From NCBI RefSeq assembly GCF_028453695.1, contig NC_135780.1:11777172-11841171 (forward strand): 64,000 bases of DNA. The letters run 5' to 3'. Source of the stretch: Augochlora pura (lineage: Eukaryota; Arthropoda; Insecta; Hymenoptera; Halictidae). Position 1 is the first letter of the stretch; every line of letters begins with the position of its first letter. Under the pieces are notes generated by a model, which saw nothing but the letters and a program-made list of their open reading frames with translations, did no database searches and had not been told where the DNA came from. This document shows positions 12,698 through 23,933 of the stretch, piece by piece. Both the position numbers and the translations under genes were made by a program.

Positions 12698-13770
12698 AAA
12701 TAATTTCGATATTTAGCCCTGCGCGCGAGCGATCTCAACTTCGACCTTTGCCGCGAGGTACCTTGCGACTATTCTCGAGCCTCGCGTCGAACCGAGGGGT
12801 CAAGGTTGTACCGATATTGTAAGAAAACAATATTACAATTACGATATATATGTACATTAAAATATAGAAACGAAAATAACGAGATCGAATTTATAATTTT
12901 TAGAACAAAGTGAGCAGACATATGCGCATCCAGTAATTCGCCATAGAAGCCTCTCCACGTTCCAGCGACAATAAAATGGCGCGTCCCCAGTCCCCGTGGA
13001 CTCTTCCATCGACAACCATAAAAATAACGCGCGCACCCCATCGGTTCCCGGCAGATTTTCCGAGCGTTTCTCCGCTAAAAACGCCGAACGTATAAAACGC
13101 GCGTCTAATTCAAAGTAATCGACGCGATCGCGCGCCGTCTCCGCGAAGCAAAAACGGCGGCGCGCGACCCCGTCGCAACCATAAACGAATATTCTAATTT
13201 CCGTGGGCGAGAGGCAGCCTCTCGCGCGGCGCTTTATGAATTTACCGTCCCGATCGAGAGAAGTCGGGCCGTGTAAATTGAATTCGCCGTTCCCGCCGTC
13301 GTCGTCGCTCCCTTTTCACGGTTTAATTCGCTGCCCGGATAAAATCCGCGCCCTCCCGTTATCGCCTATTAACGCCGCTGATTCCTAACATCGCCCGGGG
13401 AAAAACCGAGAGGGTTGCGCTCGGACTCGGCGGCGGAAATGCGCGTGAATAAATCGGCATGCAGGCGCGAAAATGGCGCGCTTCGTCGTCGCTGCGGTTC
13501 GTTTTAATTATTGTATCGGCCGTTAGCCGGACGATATTCGTTTTCGCGCCTGTGAACGACGCTCGTTAGTGCCGACGGTCGTTCGCTGCTCGTTTCGTCC
13601 TTTGGGATCGCGAAAAACTGGATTGGTACGCGACGGAAGCGTCCCTCGATCGTCGCGCGAGCTTCGCCGCCATTTTGGTCCGCGCCGCGAGTCGATTAAA
13701 ATCATCCCACGCTTTGTATATTATATAATTAGAATATGTGATATTATATAATGTAATATAATATATATAT

Positions 13771-13975
13771 CATAATATATATGACAAGTAATATAATATA
13801 ATACAATATATAATACATATTATAATATATAATTATAACATCACAAAATAATGTAATATATAGAAATGTGACGTTATAATTATAGATCATAATATATATG
13901 ACAAGTAATATAATATAATACAATACATAATACATATTGTAATATATAGTAATAACATCAAATTTCTATATATTA
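13771..13975. repeat. 117 bp AT-rich tandem duplication
   Basis: The segment beginning CATAATATATATGACAAGTA at 13771 is repeated from 13888, offset 117 bp. The copies are nearly identical at the start and diverge towards the end. The DNA is almost pure A+T. Confidence 0.7.
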
Positions 13976-14806
13976 CATTATTTTACCACATACACTATTC
14001 TTTCACGTCAACAACAAACTCGAAATAAAGCTACTACAGCCCTCAAGCAACGCAGAGAATGAGATAAGCAATTTAGGATACAATGCACAGTGCATTGCAA
14101 TACTACATTGCACGCATACGTTGCTGGTAAAATATGGCACCGATCTACCGTCGCGGAAGGGGTTAATGGGGAGCTCGTACCGTGTACATTCGCGTTACAG
14201 CGATTAGCGCGTTCTTGATCGGGGCCAAGGGGAATCCTTGCGTCATGAACCGCGGAACAGCTTCTCTTGATCACGTTATTCAATTAGGGCGGTGGTTCTT
14301 AACCGCGCGGATTAATAACGATAAAGTCCTGTGGGTAATGCAGAGTAACGGAACGCGTCTTACACGGATCTATAAATCCATTAACGTAGGAAAAGCTCGT
14401 TGCATGCGCTTCTTTATCGTTCGGCTTGCTGTTTATAATTGTCATTAATTTTCAACGGCTTTGCTTTCGCAATAGGGCTACGCCGATGCATCGACTAGCC
14501 TCGATAGTTTTAGCCTCTTGCGCTGGATTGACGTACTACGTACGTCATCCGTACTCAGGAAAAAGAAGATACATACGTAACGAAACGTGGTGGACTTAGG
14601 AGAAATGTAGCGTTTCATTGTACATTTTACTATAGTTTACTATTGATTATAGTTACTTTGAAAACACTGTTTAACAGATTTAAATATATCTAAATATGTA
14701 ATGTATATTTAAAGTATATTTAAATTCTTTTACATTCTATTAAATTCTATTAAATTCTTTTCTCCAGCGCAAGAGAATTGTAATTCTTATAAAATTTATA
14801 AAACAG

Positions 14807-15055
14807 TCGATGCATCGAGCAGCTAAGAACAAAGGCGAGGCAGTGGCGACTAGATCGGCGGATCGACTGGATCGGTCACGTGTGTTACAGTTGGTGGACG
14901 ACGACAGCAGCGTGGAGACGGCTCTGATCAACTACCTGTTCAGGAAGCAGATCGAGAAACGGCTACGGAGCCAGCTGGACGTGACCGATTTGCAACGCAA
15001 ACGCAGCTATTGGAAGCAGTGCGCGTTCAACGCGGTCTCGTGCTTCGGCAAATAG
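14807..15055 (+). CDS. AstCCC: allatostatin C-family neuropeptide (CCC type), last exon
   Basis: This exon encodes the C-terminal part of a secreted neuropeptide precursor. An acidic spacer (LVDDDSSVETALINYLFRKQ) leads to a tribasic RKR convertase site. After it comes SYWKQCAFNAVSCF, then Gly (amide donor), Lys and stop. The two cysteines, six residues apart, would form the disulphide ring typical of PISCF-type allatostatins. Allatostatin C family peptides signal through somatostatin/opioid-like GPCRs in arthropods. The sequence with an amidated C terminus matches what is known of the CCC paralogue. The frame is open upstream of 14807; AG acceptors occur at 14766-14767 and 14805-14806, so the exact exon start is uncertain. 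The signal-peptide exon was not found, so the gene is 5'-partial. Confidence 0.85.
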   Translation, partial: SMHRAAKNKGEAVATRSADRLDRSRVLQLVDDDSSVETALINYLFRKQIEKRLRSQLDVTDLQRKRSYWKQCAFNAVSCFGK

Positions 15056-15343
15056 ATCTACCGACCGGCAGCAAGCTTCCCCCTCTTCGTCTGTCCTCCT
15101 ATTCTGGTCTCTTCCGGTCATCTTAGCTTCCGTCGGACACCAATATCCGCCTCCAATCGAATCGACATCCGCGCGGACGTCCCGCAGCTTACGAAATATT
15201 TAATCTAACTTCCTTCTTCGCGGACGTTGACGGTGGCTCAGTTTTAACATGGTCGAGTGCCGCATGGTCCATTCTTTAACTAAATTTGGAGATCCTTTTT
15301 TGTTATAATTCGAACGCGGATTTTTATGTGGAATTCAAGTTAA

Positions 15344-15589
15344 CACTTTACCGATCGGTAACCCATAAATCGGAATTCTATCCCGGCTGGAAGTCTGTGA
15401 AGTTGGTTGTCATGGCAACCAATCATTTTCTCTCTATTATTGATGTAGTATTATATAATTTTTTAAATATTACATATCTACAATGAATAAAATAAATTAA
15501 ATGGATAAAATAAATATTGTTCAATGTTAATGTTATGAATATATATATATATATAAATGTTTACGGCCGGATGACTGGTCGGTAAAGTG
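15344..15589. mobile_element. TTAA-bounded MITE, CACTTTACCG family, copy 1
   Basis: TTAA at 15340-15343 and 15590-15593 bound a 246 bp element. Its ends are CACTTTACCGATCGGT on the left and CACTTTACCGACCAGT as the reverse complement of the right. Interior motifs (GTCATGGCAA, GAATAAAATAAAT) are shared with the copy at 38076-38303. It lies about 290 bp downstream of the allatostatin stop codon and contains an AATAAA at 15487-15492. Confidence 0.8.
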
Positions 15590-15760
15590 TTAATAGCTTT
15601 GTTAAGTTGAAGATAGTGTAATGGTATCAATTTCTTTTACGTATTCGCAATTCTATGAATCAGCTGCTAATTTTTGTCGCAAATGCGTCGAATCCGTAGG
15701 CTGATTATAAATTAATATCTCCTGCGACGTGTTATGAATTTTTAATTTCGGTTCCATTAA

Positions 15761-16051
15761 CACGTTCCATGCCCAGCTGCTTTTACTCGACTCATACTAG
15801 TCTTTTGATAGTCTAGTAATTATTATTTACCGTGAGATAAACATATTATGATTACTAACATGATTATATAATTATATGATATAATATATATGTCTATATA
15901 ATTCATATCATATAATTATTTAAAGTAAACTCATTACGTCCGATTTTTCCAGTAGAAATTAATTCTGCAGTTCTAAATTCGTCGTAAACTATTTCCTTAA
16001 CGCAAAACAATGAACTCGTAAGCATCGGTAGAACACGTGGCACGGAACGTG
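15761..16051. mobile_element. TTAA-bounded MITE, CACGTTCCRTGCC family, copy 1
   Basis: TTAA at 15757-15760 and 16052-16055 bound a 291 bp AT-rich element. The inverted ends are CACGTTCCATGCC and CACGTTCCGTGCC. A related copy lies in the CNMamide second intron (39010-39256). Confidence 0.75.
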
Positions 16052-16055
16052 TTAA

Positions 16056-18579
16056 TCGGATGATATCTGTTACAATTTTCACGCACTCGACATTCGGCAC
16101 TAAACCTTGTTAACGCGGCCGCTACCGCGATTCGCGTGCCAGCTCGTCAACGCCGCCGAAGCGTTTTGTCAAACGCGACGCAAAGGAGAGTGCGGACGAC
16201 AGCATTGATAACACATGTATAACAGTGCACAGAGATTCGCAAATTACGAGATCGTTGACGCAGGCAGATGTGCGACGGTGACAGCGAGCGCGTCAGATCC
16301 GAACGGAACAATCGATTCGAACGTTATCCACCGAAATCGAATTCTTAGCTAATTGTCAATTAGAAACAAAATTCTAAACGCAAACACTCAATCGACGGCG
16401 ATTATAATTTTTGAAAAATTCTATGAAAAAAAAGAGTATTTCGTCCGCGCGGCTGCGTATCGCTTCTGCACCCGACATTAATTCGATCCAAATTAGATTA
16501 GCGACGCGTGCGGTGTCGGTGACGGGATATGGTTCTATCGCAATTACCGCGAAATCTGCGACCCGCGAACGCGCGAAGGGTTGAACAAAAAAGCATCGCG
16601 AACAGTCGAAAGAGAAAAGCCCTTCCACCGCGATCGACGGGAATCTCCGACCGATCTGTTTCCGAGCCCTACTCCCTCAGCTTCCGCTCCGATTAAATGT
16701 CGCCGATTTACGTTCCGCGAATGGAACTACCGGGGAAGAAAGGGTCGCCAACTAGAAACTCGTTCCGCATTGAGTAATCACGGGGAAGGCGTGGAAAGAA
16801 CAAGGAAACTTCGCTTTCCAATCAGCGAGAGCGACGAACGGCTAAAATTGCAATACGTTAATAAAGGTCAATCGATTCTCGGCATTTCGCCCGCAAGAAT
16901 TATCGGAGGAGCAAATCGCGTCCTCGATCGAGGCGCGGAACAATCGTTCCTTTCGCGCGTTCCCTTTTTATTTCCTCCAATTATCGCGGACATTGGCGAA
17001 GGGCTATAATCTGTAAACCCTCCGGTGTGTTTGCCGTGTTTATCGGTCCGATATCGGAACGTGGGAAAGCGAGCGAATCGATGTCGGTAGTTCCAGCGGC
17101 TGATCGTCGAGCGCGCGATAATTTCGTTGAGTTACTCGGCGCAAATTGTATCCAGAAAAACGATATAAAAAGTGTGTGGTACGTTCTCGAGCCTTGTCCT
17201 GCCCCATTTTGTTCACGACCCCGGGCGTGTACTATCCGCAGGCGGAAAACGCGTCGCAAGGTAAGCCGGACGGGATTTCGATCTCTTTGCCGCTCATCTG
17301 CGGACGGCGCGTGGCCGCTCTTAGCCATTGTTCCGACGACGATTTCCCAATCGTCGGAATGTTCCGGCAATTAACCACTCCGCCGGCCCGATAGAATTCG
17401 ATCCCGCTTCTACGGCTTCCGGAAACGATGCCCCGGTCAAAAGCGATCTCGATTTTTGACGTCGGAAATGGGCACGGTCCACGCGCGTGCTGGAACAGTT
17501 GCGAAAGCGAATTGAACTTCGGTCGGAGTTTCGATTTTGGAAATCGGGATCTGTTCGTTCTCCGGTTGTTTTCAACCTTTGCACTCGCGTGGCTCGAATT
17601 GTAATATTACATTTGTCTTTTATAAGCATACACATTCAATTTCGTAATTACCGGATAAAAACAGTCGCACTAAATAAAAATACACAGGTTGAAACAAGTG
17701 TCTTAATTTTCGTCCTAAAATAGCCCCGAGTGCAAAGGGTTGGAAAGTGGATCGCTCAGATACTACAGTCGAGGAATCTGTTAACCAATCAGCTGCTTTC
17801 GACGAGTATATTAGACAAAATATATTCCTACATGGTAAAACGTTGCGCAATATTCAGCCTCCAAAACGACATGAAACAAACAAATGAAATAGTAGAGACG
17901 TAAAATAGTCAAATATTTCAGTACAAATAATTGTTATGAGAATGAACCGAGTACTGAACAAAGTACTCGGCAACTGCGAATTTTATGCACATGCTTCATA
18001 AAGAAGTCGCATTAGCTGAATGGTAAACAGGCTTTGGACAAAGTATATTAATCGATTCTCGTCCGTGGTGGAGGATTACCGAGGGTTTAGCACTTATGTT
18101 CCACGTATTTATTTATGTAAACGCCAGACATTCTATAAAGTCGATTTTCCTCGTGCGTAAAATGTTCTACTCGTTAAACATGATTTTGTCTATTAATTCA
18201 CCGGACAGCGTGAGATAACAGAATAAAAGTTAAAATTCGTCTTCTCCGAATAATGTCGTTACAGCGTTAAAAAAAGATCAGTTTTAAAAGCATCGAAAAC
18301 ACGACGCGGGATTCGCATGTGTTTCGATCGATTTTATAAAAATATTCAGCTGAAAGGTACATTATTTAACGCTGAACTTTAGACAGCCGCTAATTCATTC
18401 AGACATTTCGGTAATTTAATTTCATGCCTACGACGTAGTCTCGACAATTTCGGAAAGAGTAAATCTACAGAATCTAATCTCCGACAAAGAGAGAAAAAAA
18501 GATGCAATTCTTCGGTAGAAAAGGGTCTCGCGACGGGGAAGTGTACGTGACTTCCAGAGCTCCGTGGGATGATTTCCGG
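16056..18579. other. no gene recognised
   Basis: This interval separates the allatostatin exon from the ligase III stop codon. Open frames on both strands at 16.4-17.4 kb lie in CpG-rich DNA and overlap each other without recognisable protein similarity. One degenerate inverted-repeat element (17575-17739) is the only named content. Confidence 0.5.
17575..17739. mobile_element. degenerate MITE, CCCTTTGCACTCG family
   Basis: The left end reads ACCTTTGCACTCG and the right end, as reverse complement, CCCTTTGCACTCG. The flanking TTAA is decayed (TTCA on the left, TTGG on the right). The interior is AT-rich and non-coding. The termini match the intact element at 35431-35658. Confidence 0.6.
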
Positions 18580-21500
18580 TCATCGGTGGCTGCAGGGGCA
18601 GACGCAGTAGTCCTCTGCCAATTCGACAGCGTGCTCTTCCGTGTCTTGAACCTGGGAAGCGGAGGCTGACGCATCCAGCCAGCCGACGGTCACGTGCCTG
18701 GCCGTCTTCGGCACGTCATCGAATTCCTGGAAAACGTGTCGAGTAGATTAGGATCCGCGGAGAGCAGCCCAGAACGAGCGGAAATCGCGATCGACAGCTC
18801 GCCGAGGACCGGATAGTTAGATAATTGCCGCATACGATCAGCGGAGCTGACACGTAGCAGCGACCGGAAGCCGCTTAACTCGCGCCGCTAACCGACTTTA
18901 ACTCCGTTATCGAGGGCCTGTAGCGTTCGATCGATTTAAAAGCCGCCCATTAATGCCACCCAGAACACCGTTTGCCAAAATAGCGGTGACAATTTTGTTT
19001 CGCCGTCCGAAACATCGCCTTGGACTTCACTGTCCATGATTACAAGAGTGGATGGGTACTCACATGGATCGTCGACGAGAGAATCTCGGGGCCAGTATGG
19101 ATCACGTGCGTGGCTATCGATCGCTCTTGGTCCGTCAACGTCCTGGCTCCGAGCCTGGCGATTCATCAGGATTAAGGAAAATAGATCTGGTTTAGCGACC
19201 CAATCATCCCCTTTGAATTTTCCAGCGAAAGAAAAGGCGCACGTTGACCCGATTCCTATCCCTGGTTTAAGAAACGTAATCCTATCTATCCCGAGATAAT
19301 TAAGAGCCAAAGGTCTGGCTCGACGCACAAAAGGATACGTTTTCAGCATTCTGTGGATCCGCTTGCGCTGCTTCCGCTTGAATCCTGGCGCTAAGGCCAC
19401 GGCAGCTTTCCCCAGGATCGTCTTTGACTTCTGTAAACCATTTACTTGTTTAAGCATTAAACGCTTGATACTGAAGCAACGAGACATCCTTCTTCTGGAC
19501 TTTGCACAGCTTTTATTATAATGCATATTTAAATTAAAATATGTATTCAATTGTTCCCTAGGAAAGAATCTCTATCACTTCAGCAATTTTATAAAAAAAA
19601 CTGTGTAGTCTTTTTGAACGACTCTGTAGGTTTAGCGTTATATAGAAAATGAGATTGAATTATGATTCTATAGTCGGGCAAACAGGTTACCAATTCGCCA
19701 ATCAAGAGACTGGACAACGGCTTCGCGTCTGCAGGGAGACCATCCGGAGGTTTTCGATCGTCTATCCAATTCAGAGGCGTTCCAGCTGCGGAATACTCTA
19801 TATACTGCGAAAAAAAATCAATGGAATAAATGATAAATCGATTTAAAATTAAATAATAAATATCTACGTGTTGCCTACATCCTTGTCTATGAACGCGTAG
19901 AACTCTGGCCGTTCGTCCTCCTCCATGCTCCTTGGTTCTTCTTTAATGCTTACATCCGTTCGTTCTTCCTTAATCTTTGCATCCATTGGTTCTTCCTTAA
20001 TCTTTACGTCCATTGGTTCTGTCTTAATCTTTATATCGACTGGTTCGTCCTTAATTTCCACATCCAATGGTTCTTCTTTAATTTTCACGCCGCTTGCTTT
20101 ACCGTTTGATTTTCTGCGAACTTTCTGCTCTTTATCCGAATCGCTCTTCCGCTTCCTGGAAGACGCTGGCTTCGCATCGATGTTCTTTTCCGGAGTTGTG
20201 GAGAGGTCTAGTTCGGAAGACTGGTCCCCTTCGTCCCTGGAGAAAGATATTTTTTTATAAAAGATTCTTTTAGTTATACAGTACTTACAGAAGATATAAA
20301 TGAAGCTATTAACTGGTAAGTATACCAGAGTAACTAATACGATTACCAAGAGAAAAATCATAGAGCAAGGAGTTAACGATTGAAAATGTCTCGAGATTAG
20401 AGAAAAATAATTACATGGAGCCGCCAGGTAAGAGACGACTCAGATCAATCGAATCCGAACTTTTGGCGAAGAGATTACGCAGCTCGGCTAAATTGGTGGC
20501 CGTGGACCAGTCCTTGTCATTGCGAATGCGCGTCACCCTCGGGAACCTAATGCTGATCCCGTCCGCAGTATGTACACCCTGGTTTGTGAACTCTGCGCCA
20601 GTGATCTCCCACACTGGTTGCTTCTAAAAAGACAGATCCATCGATCACACTCATTGCTCTTCGAATAGGCATTATTATGAAAAGACTCGATACCTTCGGA
20701 TCTCTCGCCACGAAGTCCGGAATCATCGGCTTTTTCGCTTTTAGCCAAGAGGGCACTTTGCTAGGATCCTTGCCGATTTTAATCATGTCGAGCTCGTCCT
20801 GCAGTAGAACCAGGGTTGCGTCGTCGTGACCTGTGTGCACCTGCGTCAACATATTGTTTAGTTGATGTAACATTAATTAGTATTTGTTGGTTAATAAGCT
20901 CTCACTTTGGTCACCGTCAACCACTGACGATGTTCCTCGTCGTAACAGCCCATCAAGAACACCGACTTCATTCCACCTGTAAAGGGATTTATCAGATGGT
21001 AGATTAAAGATAAATAGAAGAGTGACTTTCTAGGCCCTGAAGAAAGTGTCTATGCTATTGTTTCGACACTATTCTGAAGCTCTATCATAACACTAGTTTG
21101 AATATTAGACCTGCACTACTGTCTGACATTATTTCACCTAAAAGTATCCTATATTACTGCTCGAAAGATCGGCTTAAATTTGAAGCAGTGATGCAAAAGA
21201 CTAAGGCATCAAGAGCTGAGATCAAAGGAACAATAATCCCCCAATGAAAATATTAGCGTATGCAGCGACAGTCGATAAATACGAACCCTTGTTTCCAGTG
21301 CCGTACCAAGCGCCGAGAACGACAAGATCTGCGGTATCGGCCATGGCGCCCTCGAACAAGTAGTCCTTCTTTACCTTCAACCAGTGTCTTTTACCAGGCT
21401 CGTACTTGCCCTGTGAACATTATCTTCCACAGTAACGATAAAATTAATCGATGCTCGATACTTACAGTAATATCCTTGAGAACCAATCCCTCGAGGCCCA

Positions 21501-23933
21501 TCTTGAGAACCTTCGCGATCATCTGCGCGAGCTGCTGCGGCTTCTAAAACCATCGTCCTTTTAAGTCGTTACAATACGCGACCAAACCTAGATGTTGCGG
21601 TTAAAAGGAGAGGATTGAAACTATTTACATGCACTTCCTGTACTTCGGACAGCATGATCCTGTTCGGTATCTCCGTCATCCTCTTCGTAAGAATCTGTCT
21701 GCGCTCCATCATGCTCCTACAACACGGAGGAACGTCAACGCCATAGTTCCTGGAGAAGCTGTGGATGGAACTTACTTGTGCAACAGGACCTCGCCATTGT
21801 AATAGATGCAGTCGAACACAAATAGACAGACGTTGGCGTCTTTGAACTCCGTTTTCTATGAGAAATGTTTACTGATAGGTTGGAAATTTCAGGAGTTCGA
21901 TTTTTACAGAAGAATGCGTACCTTGTGGATGCCTAGGGTACCGAAGGGCAACGGTTGGCCGGTCTTCGTATCTATCACGAGGATCTCCGAGTCTAAGATC
22001 AGGTCGTCACCGTCCGGGAACGCCTTGGGAATGTACTCCTTGAAGAGGTTCACCTGGAACGATCGTTATTAACGAGCTATGGAAGTATATGTTATATATA
22101 AATATATATTATCCACATGTAAGCTAGACATAACCTCGGAAGTATATATTGTCATCTTAACATAACCTAGGAAGTAGCGGCAAGGCCCAAAGAAGAGTGA
22201 AATAGGTGAGGCATACCTTGTGAGGCAACACGGGCTTCAAGGACCTGCTGAAGTACCGGAACTCGCTGCCTCTCTTGTGCACCTGGACACGCTCCCCGTC
22301 GTACTTTACCTCGGACAGCAACCCGTCCGGACACTTCTTCATCGCCATCTCCACGGACTTGCAAGCTTCTGCCTATCGATTCGCAAGAAACGTTTTGCTT
22401 TGCGAGGACAAGACATTGTTCTTTAGAGTAAAGAATTGCTTACTAGCATCGGCAAAACGGGCGTCATTAAGGTCAGAGCTGCGACTTTGCCGCCGGAAAG
22501 AGACCCTGAAGATGCTGCAGCCGGTCCTCCGGGTCTCCTGATCTGTAGACAACGCTCCACGACGTTGACCAAATCGTTGGAGGTCTGAAAAGCCGAGTAT
22601 GCATCGCTGTGCACCGCTGCCAAGCTGCAATAGCGTTAATTAGCTCTGTCAGGGGTCTAGAACTTTAACCCTTTGAAAAGGGTAAATCGCTTGTTGCATA
22701 TCTTTACAAAGACGATGATTAGACTGCGATTCATTATGCAAAATATAGAATGTATGAAGTTGATTGTAACAAAGATGGAGGTGAAGTTTCCTTCTTTTTC
22801 TTTTTTATCATTTCTGCGATATGAAAGCAATAGATAAGGCTTAACTTGTCCAGTTTGTTTGCAAATGCGTAAAATCCGCAGTCTGATATGTCTCATATAT
22901 TTTCGGATGTATTTCTAGACTTAGAAGAATTAAAGAGACACTCACATGTGCTTCGGGCCGGTGTTGATCCTCAGGTCGTGCTTGATCAATCTGACGATCG
23001 TCTTCAAGTCGTTGCTGGTGCACCTGCGACATTGGAACCGTGAAACGAAGGCTTTGGCCACCTGTCAAATAGGATTCCGCTGATCTTACCTGGGGAGGAT
23101 CGACCGGAAGTGCTGCATCTGCTCGTTCTCCCTGGTCAAGGTGGACAGCTTCGCGAGGAACTGGTCGACCTGGCAACAAAAAGGGAAACGTATCGAGAAC
23201 GATCGATGCGCTGAAATCACCGGCTGATTTATTCCATTCGGGACATAGTTATTTCGCAGGAGGCTCACACCGGGCCGAGCCCGTCCCAGACCCGAAATCC
23301 TAGTAAGCCCGGCCGAGTCCTGTAGAATTCCCCTCTCGGCCGAAACTCCATGCAATCTAATCACGACGAGATCGATTCTCATTCGAGACAGGAGCTTTCC
23401 TCTAGAGCCAGCCGTTACTTCCTCGTGCAAAACAACACACTTCCTGAAATCTACGAAGAATGGACCCCGGCTGACCTTCGCTGAAAGAGAAGCAGGGGAG
23501 GGCCGAGGCAGTGGGCGGCGCAAAAAATTGCGGAATAAAGCGTCCTTGATCGCGCGGGCTGCGTTTCTATTCTCGTGCGGCAATGGGAGCGATACCTTGA
23601 CCCGGCACGAGAGAAATTCGGAGGATTCTCCGGAGGATTTTCAGTGACGAAATTTAAATGATAAACTTGGTTTCAGATCGTAGGGTCGCTGTACCTCTTG
23701 CAGAGTGAGCACGCTCTTGGCGGCTGGCTTCGCGGCGACGCTCTCCTCGAAGAATTTGCGAATCGTCTCGGCCACGTCACCCTGCGCCAGGTGCTCCAGC
23801 ATCTCGTCCTCGTCCTGCAGCAGTATCCTGGAGAACAGCTTGACCAGCTGCTTGCTCTGCAAGTTGTAGATCCTCTTCTCCACGGCTGGCAGCAGCATCC
23901 TGCACCAGAGCACCGTGTCGCCTTTGAAACCAT
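18580..23933 (-). CDS. LIG3: DNA ligase III (ATP-dependent), 5'-partial
   Basis: An ATP-dependent ligase that seals nicks in base-excision and single-strand-break repair; in vertebrates it also serves mitochondria. I placed 18 exons (high to low coordinate): 23933-23695, 23169-23090, 23023-22946, 22624-22444, 22372-22217, 22053-21922, 21855-21776, 21716-21629, 21543-21466, 21410-21287, 20976-20906, 20840-20694, 20623-20415, 20236-19879, 19804-19691, 19430-19339, 19154-19064, 18726-18580. Phase is conserved at every junction, giving 820 residues. The DNA-binding domain starts DGFKGDTVLW. The adenylation motif is KYDGERVQ, with the AMP-accepting Lys in exon 5. The OB-fold includes GKRHWLKVKKDY. 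A lysine-rich linker carries a six-fold 9-residue repeat, followed by a C-terminal BRCT domain (THVIHT, RHVTVGWLDAS) and a Cys-containing tail. The last four exons are the least certain. The N-terminal PARP-type zinc finger of the family was not found and may lie upstream of 23933. Confidence 0.93.
19927..20088 (-). repeat. six 27 bp coding repeats in the ligase III linker
   Basis: Exactly 162 bp equals six in-frame 27 bp units. The encoded 9-mers are VKIKEEPLD, VEIKDEPVD, IKIKTEPMD, VKIKEEPMD, AKIKEERTD and VSIKEEPRS. Each keeps an I-K-x-E core, which fits the psi-K-x-E SUMO acceptor consensus. Four of the units also end in a P-x-D pattern. The array lies between the OB-fold domain and the BRCT domain. 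Sumoylation is an inference. Confidence 0.95.
22664..22900. other. intronic repeat fragment in ligase III
   Basis: The intron between the third and fourth visible ligase exons starts, in + orientation, with TTAACCCTTTGAAAAGGG. It also contains a segment (about 22848-22890: GTCCAGTTTG...AAAATCCGCAGTCT) that resembles 30210-30260. No clear partner end could be assigned. Confidence 0.35.

Larger units (their letters stand above)
1..14806. other. gene-poor, repeat-rich region
   Basis: No exon with recognisable protein similarity was found on either strand. Open frames here are short, overlap simple repeats, or sit in CpG-rich DNA where stop codons are rare. The contents that can be named are listed separately: miniature inverted-repeat elements, AT-rich minisatellites, CT/GA tracts and a dispersed composite repeat. 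The upstream exon(s) of the allatostatin CCC-type gene, including its signal peptide, should lie in this region if the gene is complete, but I could not identify them. Confidence 0.6.

Noticed and set aside
16581..17394. Overlapping 115-142 codon frames on both strands
   Set aside because: They are mutually overlapping in CpG-rich DNA without conserved motifs or splice support.
18936..19550. 204-codon single minus-strand frame as an independent gene
   Set aside because: Only its 19339-19430 part looks protein-like, and it fits better as a ligase III BRCT exon. The exon 19154-19064 uses another frame with good splice sites and BRCT motifs.
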